This document shows positions 42,104 through 52,231 of a stretch of 64,000 nucleotides of DNA, in pieces. The notes beneath the pieces were generated by a model. That model did no database searches, had not been told where the DNA came from, and was given only the letters and a program-made list of their open reading frames with translations. Location: positions 122,500,414 through 122,564,413 of the forward strand of contig NC_091130.1 of assembly GCF_040183065.1 (NCBI RefSeq), in the 5' to 3' direction. This DNA is from Periplaneta americana (Eukaryota; Arthropoda; Insecta; Blattodea; Blattidae). Numbering within the stretch: the first letter of the stretch is position 1; each line of letters begins with the position of its first letter. The translations under genes and the position numbers were made by a program.

Positions 42104-42978
42104 CAATACTTACTTACTTATTGGCTTTTAAGGAACCCGGAGGTTTATTGCCGCCCTCACATAAGCCCACCATTGGTCCCTATCCTGAGCAACATTAATC
42201 CAGTCTCTACCATCATATCCCACCTCCCTCAAATCCATTTTAATATTATCTTCCCAAAGGTCTTTTGCCCTCCGGCCTCCCAACTAACACTCTATATGCA
42301 TTTCTGGATTCGTCCATAGGTGCTACATGTCCTGCCCATCTCAAACGTCTGGATTTTATGGTCATAATTATGTCAGGTGAAGTGTACAATGCGTGCAGCT
42401 CTGTGTTGTGTAACTCTCTCCATTCTCCTGTAACTTCATCCCTCTTAGCCCCAAATATTTTCTAAGAACCTTATTCTCAAACACCCTTAATCTCTGTTCC
42501 CCTCTCAAAGTAAGAGTCCAAGTTTCACAACCATACAGATCAACCGGTAATATAACTCTTTTATAAATTCTAACTTTCAGATTTTTTGAAAGAAGACTAA
42601 GATGGCAAAAGCTTCTCAACCGAATAATAACAGGCATTTCCCATATTTATTCTCCGTTTAATTTCCTCCCGAGTGTCATTTATATTTGTTACTGTTGCTC
42701 CAAGATATTTGAATTTTTCCACCTGTTCGAATGATAAATCTCCAATTTTTATAGTTCCATTTCGTACTATATTCTGGTCACGAGACATAATCATATACTC
42801 AGTCTTTTCGGGATTTACTTCCAAACCTATCGCTTTACTTGCTTCAACTAGAATTTCCGCGTTTCCCCTAATCGTTTGTGGATTTTCTCCTAACATATTC
42901 ACGTCATCCGCATAGACAAGAAGCTGATGTAACCCGTTCAATTCTAAACCGTCTGTGTTATCCTGAACTTTCCTAATG
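42104..42978 (-). mobile_element. LINE-1 copy with 10-bp target duplication, in the HINE hairpin
   Basis: TCTCTAGTGA at 42094-42103 and 42979-42988. Frames 42941-42597 and 42637-42368 read [60 protein letters not shown], then RVILPVDLYGCETWTLTLRG and RLRVFENKVLRKYLGLRGMK. The end with GRPxGKRP is present but frameshifted. 3' (TTAC)n tail. 5' truncated exactly where the 26232 copy ends, just upstream of YADD. Confidence 0.85.
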
Positions 42979-42997
42979 TCTCTAGTGAGATTATTGT

Positions 42998-43983
42998 AAA
43001 AAATTCCTTCCTAGTTAGAAACCACTGGTTTAGATTATATAAGTGTGCCGGGTGATTTGAAATTACAACATTATTGTGCCAAATTTTGAAAAAGCTTAAA
43101 ACGCTTGTGTAAACAGTGGTATATTTTGTTGGAAATAATACTTCTGTAAAACATGAAATATTTATTATTTTGCCAAATAATTAATACAATAGATTTGTGT
43201 TGTATGCAATTTATGTAAAGCTTCCTTTCCAAAGAGGACGGAATATGACTCCCCGTGAACCCGTCAGTTATGTACTACTTTAATAGAAAAAATAAAAAGT
43301 GGCATTGATCATATCTTCCACTTTCAGATAAATATACAGATGTATTTCAAGTTTACAGTTGTAATACAGTTAATGGGACTATTAAATCGACTGTCGTTTT
43401 GAAAAATGTTACGATACTGGATAGAGGGAGGCACGGGGTTGGATTTTGGGAGAAGAGGGAGATACATTTATAGCCAACCCCAACCCTCGGCCTGGGTACC
43501 TACACATTCCGTTTTATGGATATTTCACGGTTGGAAACGTAAGCAATTCTTGATGTATTCTAGATTTTTATTTCCTAACCTCACAAATTTCTGGAACTCT
43601 AAAAATACACTTTGATATGAGATCACTTAAAGAAGGGGAAGTACTTACGTCTATCACGGATTATTAAAGGTCAACTTTGACACGGGACCTAAAACCTTCA
43701 CACGCCGACTGTAGACTTAGGTAATATTATTATGATTCTGCTAAGAAATGTGAAAGGCTAGCTCGTAAATGCAGCTCATTTAATACCTGTCCCTCCATAA
43801 CCGCTGAGTGGCCCATATTCATGACGTTGTAAACGAAGTAGGCGAACATATTCTTTGCGGAGTTCACGATGTAAGCTGCTCGGTGAAAGGAGATTACCTG
43901 ATGCGGCCGACATCCTCTGCTTCACTCGTGATGTGATCTTAGGTAATTTTAATGAAATTTATTCTAGAGACATGCATTATATA
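42998..43983. other. unassigned sequence
   Basis: TAGTTAGAAACCACTGG at 43012-43028 looks like the reverse of an hAT tip (CCAGTGGTTTCTAAC) but no partner was found. No protein families. Confidence 0.35.
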
Positions 43984-44153
43984 CAGGGTGATTCATTAGG
44001 ATTTACCGTCACTTTCGGAGCTTATTTCCGAAGACATTCTGAGCAAAAAATATCATATTAACATTTGTCTTAATCTCAATATTTTCAAAGTTACATTAAT
44101 TAGAAGTTGATTGTAAAATACCCTTTTTCTTTAGTTTTAAAAGTAAAAGAATA
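43984..44153 (+). mobile_element. left end of a mariner-like TA element
   Basis: CAGGGTGATTCATTAGGATT after TA (43982-43983) has the CAGGGTGATTCA tip common in mariner-like elements with DUF4817 proteins. The right tip is not in the window nearby. The 44154-44755 element is inserted into its continuation. Confidence 0.45.
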
Positions 44154-44755
44154 CTGGGTGTTCATTTCAAAGTGTATCATGATGTCACTGTTGATGAGTC
44201 AGCGATTTGAAGCGAGTTTCAGCTTTTATGTCAGAGAAGTTGCCTATTACTCAAGGCGTTCAATCTGAACACGTGTACGGTATAACTTGAACGTCGTAGC
44301 AACAGATGGCGGTCTGTAAAGTCTGTGTGATACCATAACCTCTTTCGAACTATCTTTTGCGCGGACAAGTCGTACTCAGGGTATTTGTTACCATCGGTTG
44401 CGTACGGCAACATTACAAGATACAAATCAAATGCTCCGTGTCCATGTTGACAGTCGAAATTAATGTCAACAAATACGTATATAATCGTCTTAACACTCTC
44501 CCCATATCTCGACAATAAGAAAAAAACTCACCTCAGTACATGTTTCGAAACAGTTCACATTCCTGCCACTACCGGCGTTAGCGTACGTATCGGTAAGTAC
44601 TCTTCAGAATGAATGCCGTACTTGCTAGGCAACTTGTCTGGCACATAGGTAATACGCCTCTGCGGAAGTGTAGGAAGATTGATTTCTCTAGGCTCATCGC
44701 CTAGCCACATGACGGCATACAGCGAGCCATGACACACTTTGAACTGAACACCCAG
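44154..44755 (-). mobile_element. 602-bp TA-site TIR element with long ORFs
   Basis: CTGGGTGTTCATTTCAAAGT at 44154 and, reversed, CTGGGTGTTCAGTTCAAAGT at 44755, TA on both sides (44152-44153, 44756-44757). Minus-strand frames 44737-44555 (GDEPREINLPTLPQRRITYV, PDKLPSKYGIHSEEYLPIRT) and 44515-44231 (VFVDINFDCQHGHGAFDLYL) cover most of the element. I recall similar sequences as common arthropod repeats. The frames look protein-like but I do not recognise a domain. Confidence 0.75.
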
Positions 44756-44985
44756 TATTACAAATAGAGAATGAACTATTCAGAAGTGTCATTTCTTTAA
44801 TTGGCTAGTGTTTGTTAAGCTAAAAATGTGTTGTCAGTTGCTTTGTACAGATTTTGTTTTTCAATTTTTAACTAAAAATGATATCATTCTCCATTTTGAA
44901 TCTTGCGTACACCACTTTTAACACTTGAATATAATTAATTGATGAACTAGTGGACTTACTTGTGTTAAATATGTAATATTTGTCC

Positions 44986-45028
44986 GGCTTACAGCTGTTT
45001 CAGTGCTTCACGCACCATCATCAAAGCC
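44986..45028 (-). ncRNA. hammerhead ribozyme-like, one core change
   Basis: Minus strand: stem I GGCT/AGCC, core TTGATGA (C3 changed to T), stem II GGTGC/GCAC, GAA, ACAGCTGT, A. Confidence 0.65.
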
Positions 45029-45042
45029 TACTAGGCCTAGTA

Positions 45043-45085
45043 GGCTCTGATGATGGTGTATGAAGCACTGAAACAGCTGTAAGCC
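45043..45085 (+). ncRNA. hammerhead ribozyme (type I), complete core
   Basis: GGCT 45043-45046 with AGCC 45082-45085; CTGATGA 45047-45053; stem II around GTG (45056-45058)/CAC (45066-45068), weak; GAA 45070-45072; ACAGCTGT 45073-45080; A 45081. Canonical CUGAUGA core. Confidence 0.8.
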
Positions 45086-45141
45086 GGACAAATATTTAAC
45101 ACGAGTAAGTCCACTAGTTCATCAATTAATGATATCATTCT

Positions 45142-46204
45142 TGCGCACTTATCACAAAAAATTGTTACAAATCATAGGACATTAGGAACTTTATTCTTTA
45201 CAGTTCATTTATGCATCCTAATGTACAGTTTTGAAGAATTTACACGAGCGGCGTTATTTGTAACAATTGTTGTGATAAATGCTTAAAATTGCGGCAAATC
45301 AGGCATTTATTATTTCGTTCATACTTAGAAAATAAAATTTTTCTTCCGCTTACGAATGGAAGTTTCTATTGTTCACAATCGATACGGAATAACACGACTT
45401 CAATACAGATATTGCGAAGTTACAAGCGGCACTGATATAATCGTTCCTCTGTCATGTAGGGGGTAGTGGAAGGGGTTGAGGGAGGAATCATTACGTCTTA
45501 CAGTGACTCGATGCTCGCAACTTACGTTTGCATTAAAAGTCGCTAAATGGACACGCATGCTCTACAGTTATGTACAACACGTATTTTGGCCTGCTCTGGC
45601 ACTTTGGCCTTCTAGGTACGAGGTCCGAGTGTCATCATCCTCATAGAATTTGTGGTGAATAATTTAGACATTGAAGAGGATTTTTCTCGGATACTGCCTT
45701 TCATTCCGCTAACAATCTTCCGAATTTCATCTATAACATTGGTTTACAGTGATTTTGCTACTGAACAAAAAAAAAAAGTGCTGAATACAGATCTGAAGTC
45801 AGTTTCTTTCTTTCACGTCACAATTTCAAAATCATAATATTTTTAATTTTTACAATTTTAATACATTTAGATACATTTTATTTATTTTATTGTAATTTTG
45901 CTACTGAACAAAAACAAGTGTACCAACCCTAATTTTGAGAGAGCTTATTACAGTTGTGAAGTCCGTTTTTTTATCACGTCACAATTTTAAAATAATAACA
46001 ATTTTAAATTTTAATTATGTGACACTACGTTCAGGTCAAATCTAAGTACTTTTGAACTCGAGGCATGGGAGGCATTTAATTATATTAAAATTGAAACACG
46101 TTCTTACTCTGCAATTAATTAAAGTTGTATTGTTAATTTCTCTTGTGTAATTTGTCTCAAATCATATCCTATTGCCCACAAACGAACTTCGTATCAAATA
46201 ATAC
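45142..46204. other. unassigned, with a degenerate direct repeat at 45745-46020
   Basis: TTGCTACTGAACAAAAA (about 45756 and 45899) and TCACGTCACAATTT (about 45814, 45975) mark two copies of a roughly 150-bp unit. No proteins recognised; 45440-45640 is somewhat GC-richer. Confidence 0.45.
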
Positions 46205-47040
46205 TACTATAATAATACCGGACAGCTAGCAGTTCTGCGTGTAAACGGCGCAGGTGCTGCTACCTTGGCTGCAGGGTGTGCTGAAACCCGCGAAGCAAGC
46301 TGTAATCTACTAGAATGTAGATTGTTGCTGGGAAAGTAAATAGTTTTATTAATTAGTGCTGTGTTAAAATGTCAGAGTGTATATGTGCTGTTTATAACTG
46401 CTACAATTACAGCATTACAAATTGCCTCAAATCATACTTTGGATTTCCGAGGAATCATAAAATGTGAGTTTACAAAATTCTGTGGTATGCTTTCGTCTCT
46501 GTGTTGATAGAACAACAAAAGTTAGCATTTTTATTTAGGCTTAAGAGAAGTTAAAGTGTATTGGAAATTTTTAAGTTTTATCAAATTAGGTTTTATTGTT
46601 GTACGCATGTCTTTACTAATAATTAAGAATCAGATTACTACCAATTTTATATTTACAGGTGTCAGCAATGGGTAAATGATGCGTTATTATAAATCTCCTT
46701 AATGTCAGGATTAATTTATTCTCAATAAAGCAGAGAAAAAATATGTAACTTACCGGTAACAATTAATTACGGAAAATAATACGAAGTATGCAATATTTCT
46801 CATAATATTCAGCTTTGATATAAAATAATAATATTACATTAAATACTATTCAACATTTCGTAAGTGTCTGATATTATTCCACATCAGTACCTCACGTTTT
46901 AAACAATAGACCGATTCCCGCTATGTTAATATTTGTATTTGTTGTCGTAATGTCATACTTCTCCACTAGATGTCAGCTCTGCGACATTTCGTACTCACGT
47001 CAATGCTGCTAGTATACAGTTGTCCGGTATTATTATAGTA
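46205..47040 (+). mobile_element. P-like (THAP) transposon, internally deleted
   Basis: TIRs TACTATAATAATACCGGACA at 46205-46224 and exact complement at 47021-47040. It encodes a THAP-type start exon. THAP + TIR is the hallmark of P elements; the length (836 bp) shows that the catalytic part is gone. A target duplication cannot be read because the flanks are AT palindromes. Confidence 0.65.
46369..46692 (+). pseudogene. THAP zinc-finger N-terminus in two exons
   Basis: Exon 1, 46369-46463: MSECICAVYNCYNYS then LKSYFGFPRNHK. A GTGAGT donor at 46464 and TTTACAG acceptor ending 46658 bound a 195-bp intron; exon 2 (46659-46692) adds MCQQWVNDALL and a stop. The Cx4C pair, the FxFP-like GFPRNH and the xxCxxWV helix are THAP features (C..C ..F.FPxxxxxxxxWV). 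The C-terminal CxxH and AVPF motif are lost. About 42 codons remain of an 80-90-residue domain. Confidence 0.65.
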
Positions 47041-47880
47041 TAGTATTTGTTTGTACTACATTTATATGATGATCTGTAATACTTACTTACTTACTTATTT
47101 ACTTACTTACTTACTAGCCTTTAAGCAACCCGGAGGTTCATTCCCGCCCTCACATAAGCCCGTCATTGGTGCCTCTCCTGACCAAGATTAATCCAGTCTC
47201 TATCATCATATCCCACCTCCCTCAAATCCATTTTAATATTATCTTCCCATCTACGTCTCGGCCTCCCCAAAGGTCTTTTTCTCTCCGGCCTCCCAACTAA
47301 CACTCTATATGCATTTCTGGATTCGCCCATACGTGCTACATACCCTGCCCATCTCAAACGTCTGGATTTAATGTTCCTCATTTTGTCAGGTGAAGAATAC
47401 AATGTGTGTAGTCCTGAGTTGTGTAACTTTTCTTCATTCTTCTGTAACTTCATCCCTCTTAGCCCCAAAGATTTCCCTAAGCACCTTATTCTCAAATATC
47501 CTTAACCTATGTTCCTCTCTCAAAGTGAGAGTCCAAGTTTCACAACCATAAGGAACAACCGGTAATATAACTGTTTTATAAATTCTAGCTTTCAGATTTT
47601 TTGACAACAGACTTGATGATAAAAATCTTCTCAATCGAATAATAACAGGCATTCCCCATATTAATTCTGTGTTTAATTTCCTCCCGAGTATCATTTATAT
47701 TTGTTACTGTTGCTCCTAGGTATTGAATTTTTTCACCTTTTCAAAGGATAAATTTCCAATATTTATATTTCCATTTCGTACAATATTCTCGTCACAAGAC
47801 ATAATCATATACTTTGCCTGTCTGGATTTACCTCCAAATCTATGTATTTACTTGCTTCAAGTAGAATTCCTGCATTTTCC

Positions 47881-48453
47881 CTAATCGTTTGTGGATTTTC
47901 TCCTAACAAGTTCATCCGCATAGACAAGCAGCTGATGTAATCCGTTAAATTCCAAATCCTCTCTGTTACCCTGGACTTTCCTAATGGCATACTGTAAAGC
48001 AAAGTTAAAATGTAAAAGTGATAGTGCATCCCCTTGCTTTAGCCCACAGTGAATTGGAAAAGCTTCTGACAGAAACTGACCTATATGGACTCTTCTGTAC
48101 GTTTCACTGAGACACATTTCAATTAATCGAACTAGTTTCTTGGGAATACCAAACTCAATAAGAATATTATATAAAACTTCCCTCTTAACCGAGTCATATG
48201 CCTTTTTGAAATTTATGAATAACTGATGCACTGTACCCTTATACTCCCATTTTTTCTCCATTATCTGTCGAATACAAAATATCTGATCAGTATTTGATCT
48301 ATTACGCCTAAAACCACACTGATGATCCCCAATAATTTCATCTACATATGGAGTTAATCTTCTCAAAAGAATATTGGACAAAATTTTGTACGACGTCAAC
48401 AAAAGTGATATTCCTCGTAAGTTACTACAGTTAGTCTTGTCTCCCTTCTTCAA
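47881..48453 (-). CDS. LINE-1 reverse transcriptase core, 190 codons
   Basis: Would copy the element's RNA at a nicked chromosomal target. Fingers/palm motifs in order: LRGISLLLTSYKILSNILLR (block 1-2), FRRNRSNTDQIFCIRQIMEK (block 2a), INFKKAYDSVKREVL (motif A, normally VDFKKAYDS; the first Asp is Asn here), VHIGQFLSEAFPIHCGLKQG (motif B with KQG), and YAD at the end of motif C, where a deletion changes the frame before the second Asp. Both catalytic sites are therefore damaged, and the copy is dead despite its long frame. Confidence 0.8.
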   Translation of the reverse strand: MKKGDKTNCSNLRGISLLLTSYKILSNILLRRLTPYVDEIIGDHQCGFRRNRSNTDQIFCIRQIMEKKWEYKGTVHQLFINFKKAYDSVKREVLYNILIEFGIPKKLVRLIEMCLSETYRRVHIGQFLSEAFPIHCGLKQGDALSLLHFNFALQYAIRKVQGNREDLEFNGLHQLLVYADELVRRKSTND

Positions 48454-48541
48454 GACAGGTACGATTATGGGCTTCTTTCATTGATCTGGTACAATTTCAT
48501 TTTCCTAAATAGGAAGCACAAGCTTTTAAATTTCGTTAGAT

Positions 48542-49664
48542 AATACCTGCTCAAACAGCGCTCAATGAGCGCGCGCACCCCTCGGGAGCTGGAGAGCTGT
48601 GTTTACCGCTCGCCGAAACGGAGAGGAAGATACGTCAGAATGACATAGACTTGCTGTAGTTAGAGGAGAGGGAAACGACCACTCAGTTATCTAGTGGAGT
48701 GCAGTGTGTAGGCCTATTCTCAGTAACTGTTTCACGTTGCGTACCTACTGCTACAGTGCAGTATGGAGGAATCGAAAAGACGGAATATAACAGTTAACAT
48801 TTAACGATTTACAGCTCGAACTTATTGATCTTCAATGTGACCTAAGGGCTAAAGATCGTTTGAATAATACTACAAGCCTGGTTGAGTTTTACAAGACTAA
48901 ACATTAGCAATAATATCCACGACTACACAGGCTGGCTGTGAAAATGACTGCTATATTTGGCTCAATATGTATATTTGTGAGCAACTGTTTTCTATAATCA
49001 ACTTTAATAAAGGCAGACATCGAACATCTGTAACTGATATTTCATTACGATCAGTAGGCTACTGTTCCTTTCAGCTGTCAAAAGCATAAAACCTCGTTTT
49101 GATGCACTGATAAATAAAAATATAACAAAATGATATTATACATTTAAGTAGCTATAGAATTTCTATTTTTCGTCCACACCTGTGGAGTAATGGTCAGCGC
49201 GTCTGGCCGCCAAACCACGTGGCCCGGGCTCGAATCCCGGTCGGGGCAAGTTACCTGGTTGAGGTTTTTTCCGGGGTGTACCCTCAACCCAATATGAGCA
49301 AATCCTGTGTATCTTTCTGTGTTTGACCCTGGACTCATTTCACCAGCATTATCACCGTCATCTCATTCAGACGCTAAATAACCTAAGCTGTTGATAAAGC
49401 ATCGTAAAATAACCCACTGAAATAAAATCTATTATTTCTGTGAAATAAATATTTATTTATTAATTAATATTAGTCCAAGATAGTTTTGCAAAGACTCAAC
49501 GGGAATTCATTTCATAAACACTCGTAATAGTACTTCATTTTGTGTATATTTTGTACGAGATCACCCCTTCTTCTAGTCCACCCTTATACAGAGCGCAGTT
49601 AATACCTGCATTCCGCTCATGAGCTGTGAGCCGGCTCGGAGAGCGCAAACCTTGTGCAGGCCTG
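48542..49664 (+). mobile_element. hAT element (CAGGCCTGCACA family), copy 2
   Basis: CGTTAGAT (48534-48541) and CGTTAGGT (49665-49672) flank it. The right end is identical in kind to copy 1; the left tip is mutated (AATACCTGCTCAAACAG). Encodes MEESKRRN then stops; DLQLELIDLQCDLRAKDRFN (48818-48880) and the dimerisation end as in copy 1. Contains the SINE at 49168-49427. Confidence 0.85.
49168..49427 (+). repeat. tRNA-derived SINE in an hAT
   Basis: Head CACACCTGTGGAGTAATGGT (A box) and GGGCTCGAATCCC (B box), then GGCAAGTTACCTGGTTGAGG, and a tail GCATCGTAAAATAACCCACT. TCTATT flanks it (49162-49167, 49428-49433); copy 1 of the same hAT shows the empty site. Confidence 0.9.
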
Positions 49665-49869
49665 CGTTAGGTATTGCGCTTCCACCGTCTTGTATTAATT
49701 CTGCTGGAATTTGGTCGATACCTGGAGACTTTTAAAGATGTTCTGTAATATTAATCTTGAACAGTAAATTGCAAAGTTTACTGTCGTTAAATTTTCTAAA
49801 TCCTCCTAATGGCATGTAATTGCTGTAAGGTTAAAATATATTATTCATGTTTTTAGTCACTATGGTATG

Positions 49870-50310
49870 AATTCCAGTTCATTTACTTGAGTATAATCGC
49901 TCTCTGACAGAAGTAGAGTGGAAGTTCGTGCTGAAATTAATGTTCAGGAACTTTTTGAACACTCTGTATAAACAAACAGCTTTGAATACATCTGCGGTGA
50001 CGGATTGAGAAGTCTAAGAATAGTTTATTTACTTGCGTATAATCGCTCCCTGACAGAAGTAGAGTCGAAGTTCTTGCAGAAATTAATGTTCAGGAACTTT
50101 TTCAACACCCTATATAAACAAACAGCTTTGAATACATCTGCGGTGACGGATTGAAAAGTCTAAGAATTCTAGTTTATTTACTTGCGTATAATCGCTTTCT
50201 GACAGAAGTACAGTCCAAGTTCTTGCTGAAATTAATGTTCAGAAACTTTTTGAACACTCTGTATAAACAAACAGCTTTGAATACATCTGCGGTGACGGAT
50301 TGAGAAGTCT
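49870..50310. repeat. minisatellite, three units of about 147 bp
   Basis: Units start near 49877, 50023 and 50172 (GTTTATTTACTTGCGTATAA), each ending CTGCGGTGACGGATTGAGAA. Differences are few (about 5%), so it is fairly recent. Confidence 0.9.
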
Positions 50311-50995
50311 TGAATGCGAAAGAAGGAAATGTGTCACTGTGATTTGGGGGAGGGTGGTTGTGGAAGGAAAACAATGTTAAATTCCAATCAGAATAACAAA
50401 TTCTCGAGAATGAATGCGTGAACTGTGTAATAAGATTCAACAGTCGTGAGAAATGGAAGCTGACGCCGGTAGAGATAGGAAGTCTGCGATGCATCTTCTT
50501 ATGAATTCAGCTTCGTTAAGCCGCCATAGTTGTTAGTAACTTACACTTCCTTGCAAAAGGAATGCTGTGATTCTAAGTGGGGTGAGGCGCAGAGTCTATT
50601 TTCTCTATTTTACGCATGGACCCAGATCTTCCGCTCAGTTTCCATTTTGTTTTCATGCTTTTAGTTCCTAGCACGCTATTCAGAAACCAACATCGTTTGA
50701 CTCCTTTACAAGGTTCTTCAACCATAACGACTTGACTTGCTGTGCTCACGTTAACTTGTTTCTTTACTACTCGGTTGCCATGGGGAAATGAAATTACCTA
50801 CGGAGTCTAACCTCACATGCTTTGAGAAACAATGAACTTGACGTGGCCGCGGACACAAAGCAACTTAGATAATGTGATAATATATTCAATTTTAATTTAA
50901 TGGATAAGACATAGTTGCGATGTTGAATGTAGCCACTGTCATAGGTTCAAATGATGTACAAGGAATTAATGTTTTCTCAATTTTTAGTATCTCTT
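50311..50995. other. unassigned sequence
   Basis: No repeat or protein family recognised. The minus-strand frame 50494-50174 overlaps the minisatellite and lacks motifs. Confidence 0.4.
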
Positions 50996-51048
50996 TTCAA
51001 ATAATTGATTAAATGGAGATCTTACTCGTGTTAATTGTGCAAGCATGT

Positions 51049-51092
51049 GGCTTACATCTGTTTCGGTGCTTCTTCACACCATCCTCAGAGCC
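51049..51092 (-). ncRNA. hammerhead ribozyme, complete core
   Basis: Minus strand: GGCT/AGCC stem I (51089-51092 with 51049-51052), CTGAGGA (51082-51088), GGTG/CACC stem II, GAA, ACAGATGT (no longer self-complementary), A. The plus-strand partner at 51775-51818 has a damaged core (CTGACGT). Confidence 0.75.
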
Positions 51093-51610
51093 TACTAGAT
51101 CTCGACGTCATCTCGAACTTCGCTGTGGGTGTGGGTGCGTTCGATTGTTGAAAACAGTTGAAATGTGGTGTCAAATAGTGTGTGTGTGTTCTCAAATTGA
51201 TCTGTGTGTTGAGGATTTGATCAGGGTGTGTTTTAGTGTCTCTGTATATTTCATATTGTTCTAGTGTGTTGAGTTTTTGGTTTTTGGGTTGTATGTGTAG
51301 GATTTCCATGTCTGTATTTGTTATTGTGTGTGTGGTTAGCATTAGTTATGTGTTAGGATATGTAGATGTATTGTGTCCTCTGGTTATTGCTTTAATGTAT
51401 TCTTTGTATCGAGTTTGGAATGATCTACCTGTCTGTCCAATGTAGAAACTGTCGCAACTATTGCATGTGAGTTTGTATACGCCTGTGTGGTTGTATTTAT
51501 TTGTTTGTGTTGTTTGTGTGTTGAGATGTCTTTGTAGTGTGTTTTCTGTTCTGTATGCTATGTTGTATTTCTGTTTTCTGAATGAGGATGCGATCTTGTG
51601 TGTGTTTTTG
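51090..51610 (-). pseudogene. PLE linker and GIY-YIG endonuclease
   Basis: Reading: KIASSFRKQKYNIAYRTENT, HTGVYKLTCNSCDSFYIGQT, GRSFQTRYKEYIKAITRGHN, a stop, then DMEILHIQPKNQKLNTLEQY and EIYRDTKTHPDQILNTQINL. GVY...YIG with GxxxxR (GRSFQTR) are the GIY-YIG catalytic motifs of Penelope-like elements, which nick DNA for integration; the CxxC of LTCNSC is also typical. At least one stop (after TSTYPNT). Confidence 0.85.
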
Positions 51611-51885
51611 TTTTCTTATGTGAGTGTGATGTATTTCTTGTGTTCTTGTGTTTGTGTTGTGCAATCAATTTCAGAACACACACACACACTATTTGACACC
51701 ACATTTCAACACTTTTCAACAATCGAACGCACCCACACAACAGGCAGCGCATTCCGAGTTGACACCGAGTTCTAGTAGGCTCTGACGTAGGTGTGAAGAA
51801 GCACCGAAACAGATGTAAGCCGCACATGCTTACACAATTAACACGAGTAAGATCGCCATTTAATCAGTTCTTTATATTCAAGTGT

Positions 51886-52231
51886 TAAAAAGATTCAACA
51901 TGGAATATCTCTTTTCGTTCTGGTCTCATGTCGTGCTGACTTCACAGCCAGCAGCTTATCTAGAATCAAAAGTCATATCAATAGGATGACAAATACTGGC
52001 TGCTTTAGGATCTTACACTGCTCAGCCGATTTAATATAATGCGTTTGAGTCTAAAGAAAGCAGAGAATAGTATAACGTGGTCTGTTGTATTGAAAATCCA
52101 AGCCCCCACATACCGGTAAGACAGCATGTCGCAAACACGTTCACGTCTGAGTATTTCTGACAAATTTAAATATTATTCAAAGCCTTGAAAATGGCGCAAA
52201 TGTTGCGGATATTTCTGGTGAGCTTAATATT
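51886..52231. other. unassigned sequence
   Basis: No family recognised over about 345 bp. Confidence 0.4.

Larger units (their letters stand above)
39646..42997 (+). mobile_element. HINE copy 4 holding three nested retroelements
   Basis: Begins GACTATTACACTTCTACTAC (39646), continues as copy 3 through GCAAAGCCTCCTTG, and ends in the hairpin region at 42040-42997 (ATCCCACTCGAGTTTTGATT ... CTCTAGTGAGATTATTGT). It has been opened by a PLE-like foldback (40059-41103), a LINE-2 (41313-41991) and a LINE-1 (42104-42978), each with its own target duplication; the last one sits inside the hairpin. Removing them gives about 920 bp. Confidence 0.75.
44891..45128. mobile_element. PLE terminal palindrome, solo, with 13-bp target duplication
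   Basis: 44934-45033 and 45034-45131 are inverted copies around GCCTACTAGGCCTAGTAGGC. ATGATATCATTCT occurs at 44878-44890 and 45129-45141. Each arm has a hammerhead ribozyme; no protein sequence remains. 43 bp of unpaired sequence separates the left duplication from the palindrome. Confidence 0.8.
47087..49790 (-). mobile_element. LINE-1, longest copy, split by an hAT
   Basis: (TTAC)n tail 47087-47113, then C-terminus (LGLRGMKLQKNEEKLHNSGL, GRPERKRPLGRPRRRWEDNI, VGYDDRDWINLGQ), LPVVPYGCETWTLTLREEHR, and from 48453 to 47881 an open 190-codon RT core: KGDKTNCSNLRGISLLLTSY, QCGFRRNRSNTDQIFCIRQI, FKKAYDSVKREVLYNILIEF (first catalytic Asp replaced: INFKKAYDS), GLKQGDALS and LLVYAD followed by a frame break. 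After the hAT, 49738-49673 adds SPGIDQIPAELIQDGGSAIP, the RT entrance. 5' part including the endonuclease is missing. Confidence 0.85.
50996..51885 (-). mobile_element. PLE fragment with GIY-YIG endonuclease and inverted arm
   Basis: Minus-strand coding from about 51608 to 51090, flanked by the ribozyme-bearing terminal region at 50996-51135 and by its inverted duplicate at 51660-51885. Same family as 28690-30595. RT is missing. Confidence 0.8.

Noticed and set aside
49870-50310. CRISPR-like regular repeats
   Set aside because: Units of about 147 bp are contiguous and nearly identical throughout, with no short repeat/spacer alternation; the context is eukaryotic.
51461-51775. 104-codon plus-strand frame rich in Cys, Val and Leu
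   Set aside because: It is the antisense of the PLE GIY-YIG region.
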